From NCBI GenBank assembly GCA_037954235.1, contig JBBMOA010000007.1:67501-131500 (forward strand): a stretch of DNA of 64,000 nt, read 5' to 3'. The notes beneath the pieces were generated by a model. That model worked only from the letters and a program-made list of their open reading frames with translations, did not search any database and was not told where the DNA came from. Shown one piece after another: positions 55,651-64,000 of this stretch. How positions within the stretch are numbered: position 1 is the first letter of the stretch; every line of letters begins with the position of its first letter. Made by a program: the position numbers and the translations under genes. The DNA is from Aulostomus chinensis (Eukaryota > Chordata > Actinopteri > Syngnathiformes > Aulostomidae).

Positions 55651-57285
55651 AACAGAGAGCGACTCAGAGGCTCACTTATTGTTATTTTATTGTTCATACT
55701 GAACATACAGCACACTCACGCTGTAAGTTATAGCAGAGAGACACTTCTGAACATCAGCAAAGTTCACCACGAACTTTCACTCAGACTCTCGGACTTCAGC
55801 TTTCTTCTACGTCGGGAGGACATGAAGAAGTCAGTTCTTACTGAGGAGACCGAACACTGGCATTGGGTAAATACAGAGGTGGCAGCATCTGTGTTTACGT
55901 AAACAAACGGTGGTGTTCAGATGTACAAACTATCAAAAAACACTGCTCACCGGACATTGAACTGCTGATGGTGAAATGTAGACCTTTTTATTCGTGAGTT
56001 CAGCGCTGTGTTTTTAACAGCTGTTTACATACCACAGCGAGCTAACACTGTTAGTGCACTGGGCCACCTGCATGATATCATCAGTAAACAAGAGACAAAA
56101 CAACCAGACGCTGTATCTATCATAGCTGGTGATTTCAACCTCTGCAACCTCAGGACTGTGCTCCCCAAATACTACCAGCGCATAAGCTTTCCTACAAGGG
56201 ACAAAACATCCTGGACCAAATGCATGGCAACGTGCAAGTTTTTTTTAAGGCTGTCCCAAGACCTCATTTTGGAAAAGCTGACCACATCTCCATATTCCTG
56301 TATCCAACCAACAGACAACTCCTCAGGCAAGCTCTCCCAGTAAGTATAGCAGTTAAAGTGTGGAATGAAGAAACTGATCTAGTACTTCAGGACTGCTTTG
56401 GCTGTACAACCTGGGATGTGTTTAGAACTGCAGCTAGAAGGAAAGACTGTACTGTCGATCTGGATGAATATGCTTCAGCGGTTACTGGCTACATTAGCAC
56501 ATGCTTAGAGACTGTCACCACCACAAAGCACTACAGAAAATGCCCCGATCAAAAACCCTGGATTAACTGTGATGTAGAGGCCAAGCTACGTGCACGTTCG
56601 TCTGCATTTGTCACGGGCACTGCTGAGGACTACAAAAAGGCCAGATATGACCTGTGGAGAGCCATTAGAGAGGCCAAAAGACAGTACAGACAAAAGCAAG
56701 AGGGCTACTCTTCCACCTTAGACCCTCGATGCATGTGGGTGGGCCTTCAGCACACCACAGAGTATTGGCAGAGGAGCAGCACAGCCACATCCAGCCAAAC
56801 CACACCGCCAGAGGACCTGAATGACTTCTACACCTGCTTTGAAGCCCAAAATCCTGACCAGCAGAGAGGGACGTTAAGCGTGGGGAGCACACAGGACTCA
56901 TCTCTCATGGTGACATCAGCAGATGTGTGCAAGGTTCTGAGTAAAACAAATCCACGGAAAGCAGCAGGCCCAGACAACATCCCAGGCCGTGCATTCAGGA
57001 TTTGCTCATCAGAGCTCGCTGATGTGCTTGCTGACATATTCAACCTGTCCCTTGCACAATCCTCTGTACACCACCATAGTGCCCATACCCAAGGAAAGCA
57101 AAGTGACTTGCTTAAATGACGATCGCCCTACAGCACTCACTCCAATCACAATGAAGTGCTTTGAAAGGATGGCCAATTACCTAAAAGATCAAAAAGAGCA
57201 TCCCGGACACTGTGGACCCTCTACAGTTTGCATACCGCAAGAACCGGTCCACTGATGATGCAGTCAACACTGTCATCCACACAGC
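55651..57285 (+). pseudogene. Rex1-like LINE fragment inserted in the RTE
   Basis: SLRLSDFSFLLRRED, AVYIPQRANTVSALGHLHDI and IIAGDFNLCNLR form its endonuclease. LQDCFGCTTWDVFRTAARRK and PDQKPWINCDVEAKLRARSS form the linker, and SKTNPRKAAGPDNIPGRAFR the start of the RT, ending near MKCFER in broken frame. Frameshifts lie near 55900, 56220 and 57060. Confidence 0.75.
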
Positions 57286-58640
57286 CCAAGCTGGATAACT
57301 ATCGCAGCATCGACCTGACCTATGCCAAAGCCAGTTGTTCAACCACATGATACTCAACGGGACTTGGGATGCCATTGACCCTTCTCTGAAGGACAACCAA
57401 AATGGCTTTAGAAAGGGACAGTCCACCGTAGCCCACATCCTGGCACTCAGGAGAATCATTGAGGTAGTGAGGAAGAACAACATCTCAGCAGTATTCTGCT
57501 TCATTGATTTCAAGAAGGCTTTTGACTCAATACACAGTGGCATGATGGTGAAAATCATTAAAGCCAATGGGTTCCTCCCCAACCTGCTCGAGGCATTTGA
57601 GAACATGTATAGGGACACAAGAGCCAAAGTCGTAACACCAGATGGTGAGACTCAGGAGTTTGAGATCCACGGAGGGTGCTACAAGGAGACACTCTAGCCC
57701 CTTTCCTCTTTATTGTTGCACTGGACCATGCCCTCAGAAAAGCCATATCCAGACATCAACAAGAGCTTGGCTTCACTATGACTCCTCAGAGGTCCAGAAG
57801 ACACACTGCTCTGTCTGAAGCAGACCTGGATTATACAGACATCACCCCCCCTGATTTCTGATCGTGTAGAACAGGCACAGGACCTTCTGATCACAGTAGA
57901 AGCTGAATGCACCACGGCTCGCCTCAGGGTCAATGCTAAGGAGACTGAGGTCACTATTTTGAACACCCCCCTCCCCTGGGCCTGCAGGACAGCAGGAGGC
58001 AATGCTCTGAAAGAGGTAAGCAACTTCAAGAACCTGGGTTCCTAGGTCATTTCAACAGAACAGTACCTTAAGGTGAGGAAGGAACTGGCATGGAGAACCA
58101 TGAATGGCTTGAAAAGTGTATGGAAACCCAGTCTCGCTTGTCACATCAAAATCCGTTTCTTTCAAGCAACTGTCGAATCAGTGCTCCTCTACAGCTGTGA
58201 ATCATGGACCCTGAAGCCCGCCCTGCAGATGTCTCTGGACGGATGCTACACAAGAATGCTGCGTGTAATTCTGACCACTGACCAGAATCAGCACATTACC
58301 AACAAGCATCTGTATGGTGGACTGCCAAAACTGAGTGACAAAGTGGCCTCCAGGATGATTAATCTTGTGGGTCACTGCAACCAAAAGCAAGAGCTCCCTG
58401 CAGAATCTCTTGGAGTCATCCCACATGCACTGTCTAAGAGGACATCCTCCGCCAACTTTCGTGGATGTGCAAAGGAAGGCCACTGGGGTGGAGAGCTTGT
58501 CTGAGCTTGTGCGTTGCATGGAGGATCAGATGGATTGGAATATACGATGGAGGGTCCGTCTGCAGACAACCTCATGAACATGCAGAAATCTGTAATTTAT
58601 ACAGCAAAATTGGGCCATTTTTGAAAAAATGTGGCCCCCG
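57286..58640 (+). pseudogene. RTE LINE reverse transcriptase
   Basis: KLDNYRSIDL resumes the RTE, followed by MILNGTWDAIDPSLKDNQNG, FCFIDFKKAFDSIHSGMM, GDTLAPFLFIVALDHALRKA, and a C-terminal SVLLYSCESWTLKPALQMSL. The catalytic box reads DLDYTDIT where the family has FADDI, so the RT is dead. Confidence 0.8.
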
Positions 58641-58829
58641 CATAAATGTGTGAACTCTGGCTGATTATGCTGACTGTTTTTTAATGAAAAAATTTTACTT
58701 TTTAGAGAGAAAATTCTTCTCCTCCTGCCATAAGCTGGCAGCACGTCGTCTAAAACCTCAGAAACCTTTGAGGCAGCTGTAGGAACAGACAAACACCTGG
58801 ATAACTTTTCTCTCATTGACCTTCATGAA

Positions 58830-59470
58830 CTTAGGTGTAACTTATGTGTGGTCCTGACCTACCTGCCATCCTGGACTGGGGGTACGATGTCCTGGCCCCC
58901 CACATCAGCTACAGCCAGCTACGCACAGCATCCAAGATAAACCGTAGCACATACACATACACGTACACACGCGTATACACACATACACGCATGGAGCGCA
59001 CAGCTGACCCATAAACACACACTCAGACATTTATCTTAAAATTATATTAAACCAAATGGTAAGCCTGCACCGGGAATTCTGCAACCATTGTTTTGTTTTT
59101 TTTTCTCTTTCTTTTTCTTTTGTTGTTGTTACTTTTTCTTTGTTTGTTTATTTGTTTGTTTTTTGTCTTTGTTTGGTGTTTTTGTTGTTGTTGTTGTTTT
59201 CTGCTATTGCTGTTGTTGTTTTTTTTGTCTCCCCACTCCCCCTTGTCTTCCCTATCCTGTCCCTGTTCTCTCTTCCTGTCCACTCCTGAGCCTCAGTCCG
59301 GTAGCTTCATCAATGAACCAACACCATTCCTAATAAAGTTAAACATAAATGGCAATAGGAGGAGTTTATCAGACTCCTCTTATGCAGAATAAAACTGCTT
59401 CAGTACAACAAGGCACCAGGAACACTGATGCTGCTTGCCTCAGCTACTGAACAGGACAGGTAAAAAAAAA
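58830..59470 (-). repeat. Inverted copy of the C-rich element's first 500 bp
   Basis: On the minus strand it matches 41080-41600: CTGTCCTGTTCAGTAGCTGA, GGTGCCTTGTTGTACTGAAG, and further on GTAGCTGATGTGGGGG. Contains an ACACATACAC microsatellite (58950-59000) and a GTT-rich run (59090-59230). Confidence 0.75.
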
Positions 59471-59499
59471 AAAAAAATGAACTTAGGTGGATGGTTTAC

Positions 59500-59800
59500 G
59501 GGATGAAATTACTGTTATGTCTCCTAGACCCCATCCCAATTAATCGACTTAAAGACTCTACCGTCGTTAGCATCTCTCTCTTAGATATGATCAATGTGCC
59601 ACTGATATCTGGTTACGTCCCACGGTCCTTTAAAGTGGCAGGAATTTAACCCCTTTGCAAAAATTAAAGAACCCTGGATCCAGAAGTTTTGGCCAACTAT
59701 CAATCAATTTCAAATCTTCCTTTTGTCTCCAAAATTCTGGAAAAAGCAGTTGCTAAACAGCTTTGTGACTCCTCCACAGCAACAGCTTATCGAACAATTT
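59500..59800 (+). pseudogene. L2 LINE RT N-terminal part, left of the solo LTR
   Basis: MINVPLISGYVPRSFKVAGI and TLDPEVLANYQSISNLPFVS lead to the point of LTR insertion at 59804. The same element continues at 61003. Confidence 0.7.
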
Positions 59801-59804
59801 CCAG

Positions 59805-61002
59805 TGTAATGTACTAGCCCCTTTTCCTGCCTCACACTTTGCAGGATGTCTGAAGTACCTCCTCCCTCTCAGAACACTTCATCCAGAAAAAGGAGCAGAA
59901 CATTTCCCTCTTGATCTTTTTAATTATAATTAAACCTTTACACGAACCAAGAACTTCAACTCCCCCTTTTTCCTTCAAATACTCCAGTCATCCACTCTCA
60001 TTCATCCTGACCCAGGTACTTGTAACTCCAGTCAGGATTGCTAGCCGAAAGGGGTTTTTCACCTCTCTGTAACCTCTATCCCCACGGGTGTAATAAACAT
60101 TCACCTCATGGAAGAGACCAAAGATCAGAGGCTAAGGATGCCTTGTCTGATCATGTGAAGATGCACCCACTTTCTTGAGATGTAAGGGTACTTAAACATT
60201 CCAATATCCAACTGCTTATGTCAGTTAGAATGTGCATGTGATTTTAGGGTTCTGTGTCACTGTTCAATGAAGTACAAGAGTAAGAATTTATGAACACCCA
60301 TAGATGAAACTTGGACTCTGTGTATAAAGTGATGCTACCTCGTAACTGAAGCCTCTGTCACAGAATTCCTCACCTAACTTCAATCACACACACATATACA
60401 CACACTCGCACCCAAATACACTCACGCAGTCATGTATATATACATACAGGTGGACCAATTTACTAAAATAGTCATGACACCATCTGCCGTTCGCTCTTTT
60501 CTTCACTCCCTTTTTCTTATGCTTCTTGTTTTTTCTTAGAGCGCTTCGCCTACTTCTTTTTATGACCATCATTCCATGTAATACCTACAGTATTGATTTT
60601 TCCTATTTTTGTAATTCTTCATCGATCGTGGCTCACGGTCACAATACTAGTTGACCTCCTGTGAGCCTTGCATCTCCATCCTGACCAGCGGAGAGAAGCC
60701 ACCTTGTGCCTGAGAAGAGCATTGATACTCCACATCTGCCTTCATTGCTTTGCTGGAATTATTTCTCTGTCTCAGATATTTTCATATTTGTATTAAAATC
60801 CTCTTAAATATTCCAAGAAGTGTTCCAACTCGTTTAGAAAAACATGCAAGCCACTGATCCGCAAAGAACTCATTGATAAGCTATAACCTGAGACTGATCG
60901 ATTCTCATCGGAAAAAACTAAATTACAATGAGTGGTGCCCTGAGTAACAACTGTGTAAAACATCATAAAGATACATCATCATCAGTTTATCAAGTCACTA
61001 CA
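59805..61002 (+). mobile_element. Solo LTR of a retrovirus-like element, about 1.2 kb, 4-bp TSD
   Basis: Begins TGTAATG and ends CACTACA, flanked by CCAG at 59801-59804 and 61003-61006. Removing it and one CCAG rejoins the L2 as GAACAATTTCCAGTCAGG. A TATAAA box lies near 60323 and ATTAAAATCC near 60795. The 4-bp duplication fits gamma/epsilon or spuma-type integrases rather than Ty3/gypsy. No internal coding sequence is present. Confidence 0.8.
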
Positions 61003-62640
61003 CCAGTCAGGTTTCAGGTTCCTCCTAGCACAGAAACAGTACTAGTCAAAGTTACCAATGACCTCCTACTGGTACCAGATGAGGGACTGGTCTCTGTGCT
61101 GGTCTGATTAGATCTCAGTGCAGCTTTGGTACCATTGACCACTATATCCTTCTACAGAGACAGGAACCTGTCACTGGTATTAAAGGAACCACACTAAACT
61201 GGTTTAGGTCATATTTACTAGGTCATCTCAGTTGGTGCTAGTTAATGATGGTTCCTCTGAGACCACTACAGTCAGTTATGGTGTTCCACAAGGGTCTGTG
61301 CTTGGACCAGTTCACTTCACTCTATATCTGCTTCCACTAGGTCATATAATAAGGTAGTACTCGATTATTTTTCACTGTTAAGCAGATGATGCGCAGCTGT
61401 ACTCATCAATGCATTCACATGAAACAAATCAGCTGACTAAACGGGAAGCCTACACTACTCTAACCCCCAGCACTACCATAAGAAACCTGGGCGTTCTCCT
61501 TATCAGAATCCTTTAACTCCATATTAAACAAATATGCAGGATGCCTTCTTTCATCTGCGTATAATCGCAAGGGTTCAGACACATCCTGTCTCAAGAAGAT
61601 GCAGAAAAACTAGTCCATGCTTTTGTCACTTCCAGGCTGGATTACAGAAACTCCCTCCTACCAGGCTGGACTAACAAGTCCCTAAAGACTCTGCAGCTGG
61701 TCCAGAATGCTGCTGCCCGCTTGTTGACGAGAACTGGTAGCAGAGACCAGGTCTCTCCTGGACTGCTTCTCTGCATGGCTCCTTGTCAGATTCAGAATAG
61801 AATTCAAAATTCCTCTTCTACCATCAAAGTCCTCAACAATCAGGCTCCTTCATCCCTGACAGAGCTACTAGTCCCCTATGATCCAACTAGAACCCTTCAC
61901 TCCCAGGATGCAGGGTTCCTGCTGGTTCCTAGAGTTCTAACAGTAGAATGGGAGCCAGAGCCTTCAGCTATCAGGCTCCCCTCCTGTGGAACCGTCTCCC
62001 TGTTTCAGTCCAGGACCCAGACCCCCTCTCTAGGTTTAAGAGCAGACTTAAGACCTTCCTTGTTGATAAACACTTATAGTTAGGACACATATACATTTGA
62101 TTGTGTTTGATAGGCTCAGACTGCCAGGGGATCTCCCATGGTACACTCTCTCTCTCCGACTCTCTGTCCTCTTGTACTCATATGTGTTACTAAGTCATCT
62201 TTTTCTGCAGAGCCAATGTGCTTCCCCACATCCCAGATCCCGGGTGCTGCTGGAGGAGGCTCCAGACCTGAAGAGGCTCAAGCTGCCACCCGTAGCTCCA
62301 CCTGCTCACGTCCCTGTCTGTCCATCAGTCTCTCCTCCTTTCTCTCCCTCTTTATCTCTGTCCCTCTCTTTCCTTCTGTCTCTCTGTCTTCCTCCATTCT
62401 CTGTCTTTGTCTCTGTCCTGCTCTCCTGCTCTCTCTCTCCATCCCCACTGATCCTGGATCTGCTCCACCTTCCTGCCTGGTAAAGGAAGGTTCTGGTGGC
62501 TGCTGTTGCAGGATGTGCTGCTGATGGAGAATTGTTGGGTGGAGGTTCTTTGACGGAGTAAGGTGCTCAACCTGCTCTACTTGGAAAGTGTCTTTAGACA
62601 ACTTTTGTTGTGATGTAGCAACATACAATAAAAATTGACT
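61003..62640 (+). pseudogene. L2 LINE, RT to 3' end, right of the solo LTR
   Basis: Broken frames with STETVLVKVTNDLL-like, PQGSVLGP and ADDAQLYSSM-like segments near 61260-61420. Then come SQEDAEKLVHAFVTSRLDY and VQNAAARLLTRTGSRDQVSP, RLPSCGTVSLFQSRTQ, and the shared CTCTGTCCCTCTCTTTCC 3' UTR. Confidence 0.75.
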
Positions 62641-62765
62641 TGACTTGGCTGTGTGCCTGTGTATATTTGTATGCTATGTGTATATGTGTATTTGTGTACT
62701 GTGTGCATGTATATACATCTATACTGTGGGTATGTATATGTTTGCATTTGTTTACTACAGGTATG
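62641..62765. repeat. (TGTATG)-rich microsatellite
   Basis: TG-rich low-complexity sequence between the LINE end and a SINE remnant; a similar stretch resumes at 62930-63030. Confidence 0.8.
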
Positions 62766-62925
62766 TCCATCCATCTTCTCCCTCTTCTCCTGTTCAGGGT
62801 GGTGCAGGTGGAGCCTATCCCAGCAGCCTTCACCCTGGACAGGTCACCAGTCCATGGCAGGGCCAACACATAGAGACAGACAACCATTGGCTCTCCCAGC
62901 CACGCCTACGGTCAATTTAGAGTAC
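62766..62925 (-). mobile_element. SINE remnant
   Basis: CCATCCATCTTCTCCCTCTT tail side, GAGCCTATCCCAGCAGC, and the CCTACGGTCAATTTAGAGTA block; the tRNA-like head is missing. Confidence 0.7.
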
Positions 62926-63206
62926 TACAGGTATGTGTATGTGTATCTATGCTGCGGGTATGTGCATGTGTATATTTGTTTACGGTGAGTATTTGTTTGT
63001 GTATTTTTTATTTGTGTAGTGTGGGTATGTGTAGACTTACCAAATGAAGAATCGAGAAATGAAAATAAAACCCTTCAAACGTCAAACACTCTTTCTGGAG
63101 TCAAGCTCTTCACGTATGTCATTCTACTCAATGAAGCTTAAACATTAAACTGGAGTATGGAGAAAAAGCTCCTTTTCACTTGAGGGGCATTTTAAGGATT
63201 ATTATA

Positions 63207-63475
63207 TCTATCTATCCATCCATCCATTTTCTATACTGCTTATCCATTAAGAGTTGTGGAAGGGCTGGAGCCTATCCCAGCTGGCGTCGAGTGAGAGGTG
63301 GGGTTCACCCTGCATGGGTCGTTTGTCTGTCGCAGGGCCATCAGGAGCAATTGGGTCTCAGCATCTTGCTCAAGGATACTTGGACATGGTCACTGGTGGA
63401 AGGGAGGATCGACCAGTGACCCTTCAGTTGCTAGACAACCACTCTAACTCTGAGCCATGCTGCCCCAGAATTACT
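63207..63475 (-). mobile_element. SINE, variant body
   Basis: Tail CCATCCATCCATTTTC, then CTATCCCAGCTGGCG. The body diverges from the other copies after GTCGCAGGGCC, and the head end reads GAGCCATGCTGCCCC. Confidence 0.6.
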
Positions 63476-63481
63476 GGGCAT

Positions 63482-63521
63482 TATATATATAACTATATAA
63501 CTATATAACTATATAACTATA

Positions 63522-63568
<47 letters not shown>

Positions 63569-63581
63569 CTATATATATATA

Positions 63582-63624
<43 letters not shown>

Positions 63625-63660
63625 GCATATATATATACAGTATATACACACACACACATA
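63482..63660. repeat. (TA)n / (AACTATAT)n microsatellite
   Basis: Long TA run with interspersed AACTATAT units, ending in CACACACACA. Lies in the intron downstream of the CUB exon. Confidence 0.95.
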
Positions 63661-63674
63661 TGTATACATATTAC

Positions 63675-63806
63675 CTTTGAGGCTGATGAATGCTACTGTT
63701 GCTCTGAAGCCTGTATGAGTGGTGCTGCTGTCGGAGGTGAACTGAAGCACCATGACGTTGTGGTAGGACAGGACGGGTGGGGGGATACTGCTGCCACACA
63801 GCAACG
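63675..63806 (-). CDS. CUB-domain protein, internal exon
   Basis: Minus-strand exon bounded by acceptor TTTTTAG (just right of 63806) and donor GTAATA (just left of 63675). It is 132 nt and phase 1 at both ends, typical of extracellular modules. It encodes LLCGSSIPPPVLSYHN then MVLQFTSDSSTTHTGFRATV, the C-terminal half of a CUB domain: LCG before the proline strand, FTSD, and GFRA. CUB domains occur in secreted or membrane proteases and developmental proteins. The paralog is not determined; an ovochymase-like protease is one possibility. Confidence 0.8.
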
Positions 63807-63936
63807 CTAAAAAGTTAAAGTGAATCCCTTTAAGTCTGCAGTTATTACAGGTGAACTAAAATTTATGGATAATGTTGCAGACTGTTAGGGTGACGAGTCC
63901 AAAACTGAGTTGCACTGTCCCTTTCCACCATCACAC

Positions 63937-64000
63937 CTATTTCATCTGTGGCTTCCACATCTCCCAGGACAGCAAGGGAATCATACAAGCACCCATCTGA
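63937..64000 (-). CDS. CUB-domain protein, preceding exon (cut by window edge)
   Basis: The minus strand reads DGCLYDSLAVLGDVEATDEI and then a single G before donor GTGTGA, phase 1, which joins exactly to the next exon as ...DEI-A-LLCGSS. The Cys-x-Tyr-Asp block is characteristic of CUB. The intron between the two exons is 130 bp. The exon continues beyond the window. Confidence 0.75.
   Translation of the reverse strand, partial: QMGACMIPLLSWEMWKPQMK

Noticed and set aside
59047..59392. Phe/Leu/Val-rich frames that look like membrane proteins
   Set aside because: Product of a GTT/TTC low-complexity run inside a repeat.

Overview
The window reads as the genome of a ray-finned (teleost) fish. 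It is dominated by families typical of teleosts: L2, Rex1-like and RTE LINEs, tRNA-derived SINEs, Tc1, hAT and PIF/Harbinger DNA transposons, Ty3/gypsy chromoviruses and retrovirus-like elements. Almost all of it is transposon sequence. The only convincing host coding sequence is two minus-strand exons of a CUB-domain protein at the right edge (63675-63806 and 63937-64000).

Positions 1-8000 look subtelomeric. Three blocks of CCCTAA repeats, all with the C-rich strand on +, alternate with Penelope-like retroelement (PLE) sequence. This is the orientation expected at the left end of a chromosome. PLE copy A (1-2940) has an SGNH-hydrolase ORF1 and an intact reverse-transcriptase ORF2, but no endonuclease. 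Copy B (about 3100-6960) has ORF1, a frame-broken RT and a GIY-YIG endonuclease. In both copies ORF2 lies in the -1 frame, has no conserved ATG, and follows a G TTA AAC heptamer placed in the ORF1 reading frame just before the ORF1 stop. That is a candidate programmed -1 frameshift site. Each telomeric block is preceded within about 20 nt by a stem-loop, and the third is also preceded by a hammerhead-ribozyme-like fold. This SGNH + RT (+ GIY-YIG) element, apparently joined by its 3' end to telomeric repeats, is the best candidate for an under-described system in the window.

From 8 to 30 kb there are nested, mostly dead elements: a Tc1 3' half, a hAT element with 8-bp target duplications that holds a SINE and a solo LTR, a satellite-like tandem repeat, a LINE interrupted by a Harbinger MITE, a deleted chromovirus with telomeric repeats at its deletion junction, a nearly intact antisense L2, and a hAT relic split by a solo LTR that itself carries a SINE. 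From 30 to 47 kb there is a decayed L1-like LINE, a 70-bp minisatellite, a degraded retrovirus-like pol, a Rex1-like LINE, and a C-rich repeat split by a full-length but inactive Harbinger element. From 47 to 63 kb there are several L2 and Rex1-like LINEs, an RTE split by a Rex1-like fragment, and an L2 split by a 1.2-kb solo LTR with a 4-bp target duplication. At 63-64 kb are microsatellites and the CUB exons.

Little here works as a pathway. The value lies in the insertion order, which several precise target-site duplications allow to be read directly, and in the telomere-joined PLEs at the left end. All family assignments come from motifs read by eye; no database search was possible.
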